Assembly: GCA_025459265.1 (NCBI GenBank)
Contig: JALOQX010000050.1
Coordinates: forward strand, 1-43,305
DNA length: 43,305 nucleotides
Direction of reading: 5' to 3'
Origin: Pirellulaceae bacterium
GTDB lineage: Bacteria; Planctomycetota; Planctomycetia; Pirellulales; Pirellulaceae
The position numbers and the translations under genes were made by a program. The notes below the pieces were generated by a model. That model worked only from the letters and a program-made list of their open reading frames with translations, ran no database searches and was not told where the DNA came from. This document shows positions 25,999 through 34,266 of this stretch, piece after piece; position 1 is the stretch's first letter, and every line of letters starts with the position of its first letter.

Positions 25999-28701
25999 CT
26001 AGCGCCAGTTCAACACGCGGAAGACCCCCTCGCGCTTGACAGCGCGGTCTGGCAGCTGGAGGAGCTTCTCACGGTAAATGCTCAGTGCCACTCCCAGCCC
26101 AAAGAGCAACGCGCCACCGATCGCCAGGTGGACCCCCGCCGCCACCTGCTGCTGCCAACCCAGAGACACAACGATGATGATCAAGTACAGCACCAGGGAC
26201 AGCCCCCCCAGGCACGTTGTTGACTTGATCTGCCAGCCGAACCCGGTGACCAGCAGCAGGACCGTCACCGTGAACAATGCCAGTTCGTCCACGACGGAGA
26301 CGTGCGCGACCGGACTGCCGAAGAAGCGGTAGTAAACCACCGCCACCACCAGCGGGACGGTCGCCAACACGCTTCCCAACCAGAGCCCGACGCTGACCAG
26401 TTCATTCGGGGCCGCGCCGGCTTCCCGGAACCGACCCACGTAACTGGCCAGAACCATCACCAGCCCCACCGCGACGCAGAAGATCTCCAGCTTCTGCCAG
26501 ACGGTCAGCTCGATCAGGACGTTGAGCGTCAGGAAGGTGACGGCGGCCAGGGCAACCGTCGCGGTGACGTACAGGCGCCGCCAGAAACCGCCGGGTGCCA
26601 CACTGACGGCGCCTAAGCTCGCCAGCGTCGTGACGACCAGAGCCCAGAGATCACGCCATTCGTAGCTCCCTGCAGCGATCCGGTTCAGACCCTGCAACAG
26701 GGCAGCCAGCGAGGCGATCAGGAGGATCGCATTACCCATCTGAAACGGTGCCAGCCCGCGACCGCGTGTGGCGAGCCCTTTCACGCCGGTGACGGCGTTG
26801 TACATCGGGACACGTTCGATGCCCAAAGTGCGACTGACCGCCAGGCAAATAATGCCCAGCACCGCATAGAGCATGATGTAATACGGACCCGGAACCCCGA
26901 AGTAACCGAGGAACTGCCAGACCGCTCCGCATGCCGCCAGCGCCGCGAAATAGACGTTGACACTGCGGCGGCGGAAGATGGCCGCGAGGGTGTAGAACAC
27001 CGCGGCTTCCGCGAACACCAGGCCCAGCAACAGGTTGTCCAGGGATTCCCTCACGGGCGACAGTACGGCCTCGACAATCTGCAGGGAGGCGACCAGCACG
27101 TGCAACAGGATGACGAACGCCGCCGTATGAGCCACCCAGCCCAGCGGCCGTTCGACCGTGTGCCCCCGCCACAAGCGGGCCGCCGCCAGATAGGCAATCG
27201 GAATCAGCATCAGCAAGGGAGCCTGCTGCGTCCATAGCCGCAAATCCAGCAACCGCAACAAGCCGGCCGCGGCGATGAGCAGGGCGGCACCGCTGTTAAA
27301 CAGATTCACCACCGACCAGCGCGGCGACCAATCCAGGAAAACATGGGCTGACAGGCGATTGCAGAGCGCGACCAACAGCATCACCACGACGAACGGCAGG
27401 CCCGTTTCATACCCCCACTGCACGGAAGCCAGATACGTGCTCGTCGCACGGATGTGCAGCCAGAGCCCAAGTAGTATGGGCAACGTCCCGAGCACCATGG
27501 CCAGAGGCGCCAGAACGCGGCTGATGCGGTCATTGGTCCTCGGGCCGAAGAATTGAACCAGATTGACGAGCAAGGCCGTGATCGCCAGGACCGCAATCCA
27601 GCCCTCAGCGCGCAACCACTGGCCGGCAATGGTGGCTTCCGCCATGACCAGCGAGAACGCGGCCAGGCAGGTGTAGACCCCCACACGCCGAACCACCAGA
27701 TCCGAATACAGATAGGCGTAGGTGCCGGCCAGCCACAAACCGCCGGCAAACAGGAAATGCTCCGTGATCCAATTTCCCCCCCACGTCGTGCCGAGGAATC
27801 GTTGACTCCCGGAAGCGTCCGTCAGCCAGCCGACAATCTGGGTGCCCAACAGCACCAGCAGCGCAGCGCCGATCTGGGCATGCCCCGACCAGAAGCACGG
27901 CAGTCCAAACGTCTTCCGCGTGAACGGTTCACCCTCCGTCGCAAAGGCGCGCTCGACGTGAATCGAGACCAACCCCAAAGCCATCAGCATCAACGCCAGA
28001 AACGACGTGTCACGGGCCATGCCAAATTCGGCCAGCAACAGCGTGAGCGTCAGTGTCGCTCCCGCCTCGACCGCATACACGAACAGCGGATCTCGCAGTA
28101 CGTAGACGGTGGCGGCATACAGCAGACAACACACCAGGCCGCCGACCCACAGATGGTCTTCCACACTGACGAGATCGAAATGGGCGTAATACCAGAGATT
28201 GAGTGGGGCGACCACGCAGCCGAGGAAAGTCAGAGCCTGACCGGCCACCCGATAACGGGTCCTGAGCGAAACCCACCAGCCACCTCCGAGAAGAACCAGT
28301 GTGCCCACACCCAAAGCGGCGGCGAGCACCAACTTGTTCTCGAAGACGCCGATGCTGGTCAGCCACACGATCAATCCCAGCACGGACAGACCGCCGCCGA
28401 GCGTGAACATCCACTGGATGCTGCGCGGATCGAGCAGCGATTCAAACATCAACCGCCACAGCTTGGAAGTGCTCGAACGTTCTTCCGCCGGCATCTGGCT
28501 GGGGGGTTCGAAGAAGTGCTGGATCGAAGCCCGAACTCCGTCAGACGCCGGCTCCGTTAATTCGGCTGCGATGGGCCCGGCGGCAATCTGTGGGACCTCG
28601 ACCACACAGCCACAGAATGGACACTCGCCGCGCTTCCCTGCAAACCGCTCGGCCGCCTGCATCGACCTCTTGCATGACGTGCAAGCGAACTTGATGACCA
28701 T
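25999..28701 (-). CDS. Zinc-ribbon multi-spanning membrane protein, unknown
   Basis: This 900-residue protein has an N-terminal zinc-ribbon (C7-TS-C10 and C27-PF-C30-G-C) like other planctomycete regulators and sensors. A linker of about 60 residues follows, then more than twenty hydrophobic helices to the end (for example LVLAAALGVGTLVLLGGGWWV, LVVLLGTQIVGWL-like and GGLSLVLYLIIIVVSLGW). No transporter motif is recognisable. An AGAGGAG ribosome site 8 bases before the ATG fixes the start. It precedes the membrane kinase gene on the same strand by 58 bases, so they probably act together, the membrane protein perhaps being a sensor or a substrate. The function is unknown. Confidence 0.85.
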   Translation of the reverse strand: MVIKFACTSCKRSMQAAERFAGKRGECPFCGCVVEVPQIAAGPIAAELTEPASDGVRASIQHFFEPPSQMPAEERSSTSKLWRLMFESLLDPRSIQWMFTLGGGLSVLGLIVWLTSIGVFENKLVLAAALGVGTLVLLGGGWWVSLRTRYRVAGQALTFLGCVVAPLNLWYYAHFDLVSVEDHLWVGGLVCCLLYAATVYVLRDPLFVYAVEAGATLTLTLLLAEFGMARDTSFLALMLMALGLVSIHVERAFATEGEPFTRKTFGLPCFWSGHAQIGAALLVLLGTQIVGWLTDASGSQRFLGTTWGGNWITEHFLFAGGLWLAGTYAYLYSDLVVRRVGVYTCLAAFSLVMAEATIAGQWLRAEGWIAVLAITALLVNLVQFFGPRTNDRISRVLAPLAMVLGTLPILLGLWLHIRATSTYLASVQWGYETGLPFVVVMLLVALCNRLSAHVFLDWSPRWSVVNLFNSGAALLIAAAGLLRLLDLRLWTQQAPLLMLIPIAYLAAARLWRGHTVERPLGWVAHTAAFVILLHVLVASLQIVEAVLSPVRESLDNLLLGLVFAEAAVFYTLAAIFRRRSVNVYFAALAACGAVWQFLGYFGVPGPYYIMLYAVLGIICLAVSRTLGIERVPMYNAVTGVKGLATRGRGLAPFQMGNAILLIASLAALLQGLNRIAAGSYEWRDLWALVVTTLASLGAVSVAPGGFWRRLYVTATVALAAVTFLTLNVLIELTVWQKLEIFCVAVGLVMVLASYVGRFREAGAAPNELVSVGLWLGSVLATVPLVVAVVYYRFFGSPVAHVSVVDELALFTVTVLLLVTGFGWQIKSTTCLGGLSLVLYLIIIVVSLGWQQQVAAGVHLAIGGALLFGLGVALSIYREKLLQLPDRAVKREGVFRVLNWR

Positions 28702-29153
28702 GATGCGTCTCCTCTCTAGGTGGACGCTACGTGGTACGACGGAAACCGAATATCACACGATGCCAGTTCTCGGTTCCAGCACGCGCTGATTCGAAATCCT
28801 TAACCTGTCGTCGAGTGTAAGCCTGTCCGAAGAAACATGCAACGAATTTCGATGACACGGCGCAATGAAATCGCCACTAGGTTGCTTTGCGTTCGTGATC
28901 CGCCTGACGGGGACGCCGCCACGACGAAAACTCCCGTGCCGCCACGCATGTGGCACAGCCGGTGGTATCGCACATCGCTGCCAGGTCGTGGTCGCGCGAC
29001 CCGCTTGGTGGTTCGTGCAAACGCAACATGCGCCGCGCGCCCGACGCGGTGCAAGGAAAGGCGTGAGCCGGTGCGAATGCGGCATCCACCCCGACGCTTG
29101 TGCAATCGGCGTCCCAGCGACCACGCCGGGCACGATCGAATCAGCGTGGTTCG
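28702..29153. other. Intergenic stretch without recognised genes
   Basis: About 450 bases lie between the 5' end of the zinc-ribbon gene and the 3' end of the hydrolase fusion. Several overlapping short ORFs exist on both strands, but none has a ribosome site, signal peptide or family-like sequence. The left edge must hold the promoter of the zinc-ribbon/kinase pair. Confidence 0.5.
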
Positions 29154-31739
29154 TTACGGATCATCCTCTCCCCGCTCTTGAATCGCCTGAGCGGCTCCGA
29201 GCCGATTGTCGGATGCGACGGACACGGTACCGTGGGCGGACTGCTCGACTTGGACGAAGACCGCGGCCGCACCACGTGCGGTGCAATCGTGCACGGCGAC
29301 GTCCTCGACGCGCCGCAGCCGGATCACGCTGTCACCCGCGAAGGCAGCACCCAGGCGCGCGCCGGCCACCTCGCAGTGCGCGACCTGCTCGCACACGATG
29401 GCCGGACGCATGTCGGGCTGCACGGCGTCGATGCGGATATTCGTCAGGGTCAGATCACGCACGTGCCGGGCATAGAATGCGGCGAACGGCATCGTTTCCC
29501 CCAGCACGCTGAACTCCGGACGCTGGTTCACGAATTCAGGCAACTCGCGCACCGTGGCCTGTTCCGCCGTGCCTCCCCCGGCCACGGTCATGGAGACATC
29601 GTCGAACGCGATGTTCTCCAGGAGATGTCCGGGCACTCCGCTGAGGACGATGCCTGTCGGCGCACCGGTCAGTTCGGTGTTGTCGATGCGCAGGTGGCGG
29701 AACTGCATGTCGCGCAGCGCCTGCAGTGGAGGAACTCCCTCCGGGCTATCGACCCCCATGCGCCAGGCATTGAAGGTCAGGAACACCGGACGCGGCACAT
29801 TGCGCATGACCAGCCCCGCGAACAGCATGTTCTTCATCATGCCACCTTCGCACATCTGGATCTTCAGACCGGCGTCCCGGATGTCCCGGAACACGCAGTT
29901 CGAGATCGTGACGTCCTCCAGATTGCCGCGTGACAACAAGCCGATGCGCACGGCCGCCCACTGGCTGTGCATGGTGCAGTTGCTGATAACCACGCGGCGG
30001 CAGGGCCGATCGACGCGTGACGCCTGCAGGCAGATGGAGTCGTCGCTGGTGTCGAACAGGCAATTGCTCACACGCACGTCTTCGCAGCCGTCAAAATCGA
30101 GTCCATCGCCATTCCAGTTGGCCCGGCTGTGGATGGTCACACCGTCCACGACAATGTCGCGGCAGTACAGCCAGGCGGAGGTCCAGGAGGCCGGATTGCA
30201 CAGACTCAGATCGCGCACGCGCAGTCGGCTGCAGTCCACAAAGCGGATCAGCATCGGGCGGTGCCGTGGCGGGTTGGCTTGATTGGGGAAGTGCTCCACC
30301 GTGCCCTGCCCGTCGATCACGCCGTGGCCGATGAGTCCGATGCCTTCGGCGCCGCGCGCAAAGATGAGACAGCGGTCCATATGCGACTCGCCGGCGTACA
30401 TGTTCTTGTGCGTATCGCTGGCATAATCGTCGAGACGCGTGCTCCCCAGCAGCACGGCGCCTGACGCGATGTGCAGGGTCACGTGATCCTTCAGGTACAG
30501 CGTTCCCGTCACGAAACGACCACCGGCCACGAGAACTTCGCCACCGCCCCGAAGCGTGCAGTCGTCAATCGCCTGCTGGATCGCCGCGGTGTTGACCGTC
30601 GCACCATCACCGACGGCGCCATACTGGCGGATGTCGAAGATCGCGCGGCAGTCGTCCGGCTGGTGCTGCCGGGGCGGTCGCACCATCAGCTCCTCGATCG
30701 CATCACGTGCAGCGGGAATCTCGGCCGAGAGCTCGACGCAGGCGTGCGTGGAGGTGGGATCGGCCTGCCAGGTGTGATGCCCCGTTTGCGGGTCGTACAC
30801 CAGGCGGTGTCCGCGCCGCTCGGTAAACAACCCGGCCGTGCCCCGCACGGCGTAGAGCATGGCCAGCTGGTCCCAGCTGCAACGGCTGCGGCCGGGACCT
30901 CGCAAGTAGATTTCATAGGCGCACCGCACCGGATTCGCCTCGGGCGTGTCGGTCGTCAGGCGCGCACCCGTGAGCACCTGTTCGCCATGGTGCGACACCG
31001 CCAGCGGCGTGGGCCACGCATTTAAGACGCGTGCGGCCGACGGCCGATCGCACTCCCAGTTGAACGGGTCGGCACCCTCCGGGAAAACACCTCCCCCCAT
31101 GGTCACGAGCAGACGCACCTTGCGCGCGACCAGCTCGTGCCCAGGCCAGGCGCTGATGTAGTCGGGCGGCGAGTCCAGCAGCCGGGCCAGCGCATACAAC
31201 ATGCCGGTGGCGCAGATGACCACGGAATGGTCCGGGGCGTCCGCGAGCACGCGCCGATACAACGTCACCGCGTCCGCCACGCTGCCCGGAGGAGCCGGTG
31301 CACGCTCTGCCACGCGCTGGACGTAGTCTATGCCATTCTCCAGCACGTACGCCTGGGCGCGCCGGTAGTGCGCGTACGTCGGGCTCACGTCGTAGTCCGG
31401 CCAGGCGATCGACCCGACAGGGATGGCGGGTCGATCGTAGTAGCGGTTGATGGCCCCGATGCACTGCGGCCCCCACGGCGCCGGGGCGCTGTGCACGACT
31501 GCCAGGATCCGCGCCTCGCCCAGGTCAGCCAAGGCATGCAACACCGCCAGAGTGCCCACGTCGTCACAGTCCGTGTGCATGTCGGTGTCAAAGATGACTG
31601 GTACGGGACGATCCCGCGCGACCAGCGGCGCGTCGTCGGCCGATGCACGCCGTGGCGGGCCACACCACAGCGCTAAGGCCACCGCAGCAGTCAATGCGGC
31701 ACATTTTGCGCAAGCGCAGGCAGGAACGTGTCGGCACAT
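29154..31739 (-). CDS. Exported nucleoside-hydrolase-like / GH28 polygalacturonase-like fusion
   Basis: This is an 861-residue two-domain exported protein. After a signal peptide (1-34), residues 46-340 form an IUNH-like nucleoside hydrolase fold. The calcium/ribose motif is D51-TDMHTDCD-D60, with LAVVHSAPAPWGPQC, ICATGMLYALARLL and VTMGGGVFPEG. From about 366 to 700 is a right-handed beta-helix of the GH28 polygalacturonase type: DIRQYGAVGDG, GVIDGQGTVEHF, NGDGLDFDG (N543, D545) and DTSDDSICLQ (D566-D567). The classical third motif (GHG) and RIK are not clear, so the GH28 part is a divergent subgroup and its activity is uncertain. A GAGGT ribosome site fixes the ATG. It is monocistronic. A frame-preserving artefact is unlikely because one continuous frame spans both domains. 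Confidence 0.87.
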   Translation of the reverse strand: MCRHVPACACAKCAALTAAVALALWCGPPRRASADDAPLVARDRPVPVIFDTDMHTDCDDVGTLAVLHALADLGEARILAVVHSAPAPWGPQCIGAINRYYDRPAIPVGSIAWPDYDVSPTYAHYRRAQAYVLENGIDYVQRVAERAPAPPGSVADAVTLYRRVLADAPDHSVVICATGMLYALARLLDSPPDYISAWPGHELVARKVRLLVTMGGGVFPEGADPFNWECDRPSAARVLNAWPTPLAVSHHGEQVLTGARLTTDTPEANPVRCAYEIYLRGPGRSRCSWDQLAMLYAVRGTAGLFTERRGHRLVYDPQTGHHTWQADPTSTHACVELSAEIPAARDAIEELMVRPPRQHQPDDCRAIFDIRQYGAVGDGATVNTAAIQQAIDDCTLRGGGEVLVAGGRFVTGTLYLKDHVTLHIASGAVLLGSTRLDDYASDTHKNMYAGESHMDRCLIFARGAEGIGLIGHGVIDGQGTVEHFPNQANPPRHRPMLIRFVDCSRLRVRDLSLCNPASWTSAWLYCRDIVVDGVTIHSRANWNGDGLDFDGCEDVRVSNCLFDTSDDSICLQASRVDRPCRRVVISNCTMHSQWAAVRIGLLSRGNLEDVTISNCVFRDIRDAGLKIQMCEGGMMKNMLFAGLVMRNVPRPVFLTFNAWRMGVDSPEGVPPLQALRDMQFRHLRIDNTELTGAPTGIVLSGVPGHLLENIAFDDVSMTVAGGGTAEQATVRELPEFVNQRPEFSVLGETMPFAAFYARHVRDLTLTNIRIDAVQPDMRPAIVCEQVAHCEVAGARLGAAFAGDSVIRLRRVEDVAVHDCTARGAAAVFVQVEQSAHGTVSVASDNRLGAAQAIQERGEDDP

Positions 31740-31801
31740 GAGCGCACCTCGCAGCGAAGAGCCATGTCCAGTTCACGACACGCTCTAGCATAGCAGATCA
31801 T

Positions 31802-31993
31802 TTAGTCGCCCAGGCAGATGCCCAACGCCCGGGCGGTGCGGATGAGGCTGCCGTCGGTCCGGACCGTCTTGAGTCGTCCCACGGCCTGGGTAATGGGCGC
31901 GGCGTCGACGTGCGAGCCGAGAAACGCCGCCATCTGGCCGGACGACATGGTGCAGCGCTGCGCGTCGGCAAACATCACGCTGCGGTGACACAT
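31802..31993 (-). CDS. Possible small protein, unknown
   Basis: This 63-residue frame has MCHRSVMFADAQRC, SSGQMAAFLGSHVD and ends TARALGICLGD. Its composition is protein-like and the stop is 62 bases before the start of the hydrolase fusion gene on the same strand. There is no strong ribosome site, and longer starts (to 32044) are possible. I cannot name a family and call it tentatively. Confidence 0.35.
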   Translation of the reverse strand: MCHRSVMFADAQRCTMSSGQMAAFLGSHVDAAPITQAVGRLKTVRTDGSLIRTARALGICLGD

Positions 31994-32173
31994 CGCGCCG
32001 TTGGTTACTTTCGCCCATCCAGGGGCGCAGTGTCGAGCAGGCAATTTGCTTCCGCGACATCCCGCCTCAGGTGGGCGGGCAGCGACTTCCCTTGCCGGTT
32101 TGACCTAACCTTTCTGCGGATTCTTGCCGATATCAGAGGTGGATTACTTCGTCACCGTCTCCGAGCCTTGTCG

Positions 32174-32533
32174 ATGCGTTGTCGCACCAGCCCCAGTCTC
32201 ATTCTCACCTATGGCCTTGTCCTGAAGGCGCTTGCATGGCCGTGCTTCGCGTGCCCGTGCATGCCACTCGTGGAACAGAAACCCGTCGGTGCCGTGTCAC
32301 GAGAAATGCCCGATGACGCGAGGACTGACTGCTGGTTTTGTCAGAGCAACACCAACCCCGTCCACGCCTTCCAGCGATCGTCGCTGCCACCGCACGGCCT
32401 GCGACCTTGCACCACCATGACGTGGGATATGCCCCGACCTCGTGGCGGAACCGCTGCCGAGGCTATGGCACGTGCTGCCCATGCCTTGTTGCCATCCGCT
32501 GCTCAGGCGGAATTTCAGGTCTTGCGCGAATGA
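32174..32533 (+). CDS. Possible small exported Cys-containing protein upstream of czcBA
   Basis: This 119-residue frame begins like a signal peptide (MRCRTSPSLILTYGLVL, then KALAWPCFA). A CPCMP motif follows, then a WFCQ, with several His and Met further on. The pattern suggests an exported metal-binding protein, and it sits 184 bases before a heavy-metal efflux pair on the same strand. No good ribosome site is seen and I recognise no family, so it may be spurious. The stretch from 31994 to 32173 upstream of it holds nothing recognisable. Confidence 0.4.
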   Translation: MRCRTSPSLILTYGLVLKALAWPCFACPCMPLVEQKPVGAVSREMPDDARTDCWFCQSNTNPVHAFQRSSLPPHGLRPCTTMTWDMPRPRGGTAAEAMARAAHALLPSAAQAEFQVLRE

Positions 32534-32550
32534 GGCCTGACTGCGCTTGC

Positions 32551-32584
32551 TAGCCCTTGAGGCCTGCGGCCTCGTGTCAAGCTA
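32551..32584. other. Imperfect hairpin between the small ORF and czcB
   Basis: The inverted arms TAGC-TTG-AGGCC and GGCCT-TCAA-GCTA flank a 3-base loop, with small bulges (CC on the left, CGTG on the right). It lies 18 bases after the stop of the small Cys ORF and 133 bases before the efflux adaptor gene, so it could be a terminator or an RNA processing site. There is no T-run. Confidence 0.4.
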
Positions 32585-32717
32585 CCTGCACGGCCTGGCA
32601 ACAGGCTGTCGGGAGTCGCTGCGGTTCTGATGGCATTTCGTCATCTGCCGGCACGATGCGTCCCGTTTGTTCATGTCTGCATTACTCCGCGCGACCATTG
32701 CGCTGAAGGAGCTGCGA

Positions 32718-34265
32718 ATGATGACAATGGTCACCACGGTTAGAGTGTTTCTGGCATCCAATATCCGTCGGGCCACAGCAGTCTCCGCCATCATTCTCCT
32801 GGGAACGGCCGCTGCGACGTTGTTGTTCGTTGCCGGCGTTCGCTCGTTGGAGGGCTGGGGAGAAGACCGCCACCCCATTCAAGATGACGCGAAGGTAGCG
32901 CACACCGCGTGGGACGAAGCGGAGCTTGTTTCTGCGGAATGGACGCCACCGTTGGTGGTCGGCAAAGGCAGATCTCACGCATCCGGATGGAAGACATTGC
33001 CGGTGCAACGCAGCTCGTGGCCCCAGCGCGTGCGGTTCACCGGACGGCTCGAGTTGAATGCCGGCCGCGTGGCGCACGTCAGCTCGCTGGTCGACGGAGT
33101 GATTCGCGAAGTGCCCGCGGAACTCGGACAGGCGGTCCGGCCGGGGGACATTCTGGCCTATATCGACAGCCGCGAAGTAGGGGAAGCCAAGTTGCAGCTC
33201 GTCAAGGCCAAGCTGCAACTGGCGTCGGCGAGGCGAACCAACGAGTGGCATCACGCGATCCACGAGAACACCGTCGCACTGGTGGAAGTGCTGCGAAATG
33301 ACGTGACGCTTGACGAGGTCGACGCAGCGTTTCGGGACCGTCCGATAGGGACCTATCGAGAGCAACTCGTCTCTGCCCTGTCACGTCTGAATCGGGCGAA
33401 GGCTGATTTCGAGCGTGTGCGCGGACTGGGAGCCAGCGCCGTGATTCCCGAGAAAGAGGTGATCCGTGCCAGGGCAGAGCATGAGGCCGCGGCGGCGGCG
33501 TATCGGGCCCTGAAGGAACAGATCCGATTCGACGCTCACCAGCGGGCGCTGGAGGCCCAACAGGAACTGCAGGCGGCCGACGCGGCCGTCACCCTGAGTC
33601 GATCGCACTTACTCATTCTCGGTTTTGGCGAGAAGGATATCGATTCCATGGACCCGATCGCAGAAGGTGAGCGCATCGCCTACTATCCAGTCCGCTCACC
33701 GATTGGTGGTACCGTGATCGCCAGGAATGCTCCACTCTCGCAACACGTGACCGAGCATACGGAGTTGTTTCGGATTGCAGACCTGTCCACAGTCTGGCTG
33801 CGTGCCGACGTGTTCGAAAAAGACCTGGATGCAGTCCAAGGACTCCAGGAGCGATCGGTGACATTCACGACCGGTGGCTATCCCGGTCGATCGTTCAGCG
33901 CCAGCGTCTTCTCTCTCGGAGACCTCGTCGCGGAAGAGACGCGGGCGGCGCCTTTGCTGGCCGTTGCCGAGAACCCCGATGGGCGGCTGAAACCGGGCAT
34001 GTTCGTCGAACTCGAGCTGATGGTCCGCAACGATGCCGACGTCCTCCAGGCACCCGCCTCGGCGATTCAGCATCACGCTGGTGCCACATTCGTCTTTGTG
34101 GCGGACGGCACCACTGGATTTCAACGGCGCGACGTCCAACTCGGTCGGTCGACTGAGGAACTCGTGGAGATCCGCGCGGGGCTTGCCGAAGGCGAACAGA
34201 TCGTGATCCAGGGCGGTTTTGCCCTGAAGTCAGAAATGCTCGTTGATCTGCTGGCGGAGGAATAG
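32718..34265 (+). CDS. RND efflux periplasmic adaptor (CzcB/CusB-like)
   Basis: This 515-residue membrane-fusion protein has an N-terminal anchor helix (about 19-40, AVSAIILLGTAAATLLFVAG) and a variable periplasmic segment. The barrel/lipoyl part is VRFTGRLELNAGRVAHVSSLVDGVIREVPAELGQ and VRPGDILAYIDSREVG. A long helical hairpin (about 170-310) is followed by the second lipoyl half YPVRSPIGGTVIARNAPLSQHV. C-terminal beta-barrel and membrane-proximal strands end EGEQIVIQGGFALKSEMLVDLL. AAGGAG 7 bases before ATG 32718 decides the start over one 51 bases upstream. It bridges the RND pump encoded next (one base after its stop) to an outer-membrane channel that is not encoded in this window. Confidence 0.9.
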   Translation: MMTMVTTVRVFLASNIRRATAVSAIILLGTAAATLLFVAGVRSLEGWGEDRHPIQDDAKVAHTAWDEAELVSAEWTPPLVVGKGRSHASGWKTLPVQRSSWPQRVRFTGRLELNAGRVAHVSSLVDGVIREVPAELGQAVRPGDILAYIDSREVGEAKLQLVKAKLQLASARRTNEWHHAIHENTVALVEVLRNDVTLDEVDAAFRDRPIGTYREQLVSALSRLNRAKADFERVRGLGASAVIPEKEVIRARAEHEAAAAAYRALKEQIRFDAHQRALEAQQELQAADAAVTLSRSHLLILGFGEKDIDSMDPIAEGERIAYYPVRSPIGGTVIARNAPLSQHVTEHTELFRIADLSTVWLRADVFEKDLDAVQGLQERSVTFTTGGYPGRSFSASVFSLGDLVAEETRAAPLLAVAENPDGRLKPGMFVELELMVRNDADVLQAPASAIQHHAGATFVFVADGTTGFQRRDVQLGRSTEELVEIRAGLAEGEQIVIQGGFALKSEMLVDLLAEE

Positions 34266-34266
34266 C

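Noticed and set aside
27553..28560. 335-residue plus-strand frame opposite the zinc-ribbon membrane protein
   Set aside because: It has Gln/Arg/His-rich composition typical of the reverse of hydrophobic helices, with no motif.
28753..29133. Short overlapping frames in the gap before the hydrolase fusion
   Set aside because: They overlap on both strands, have no ribosome sites and show no protein-like patterns.
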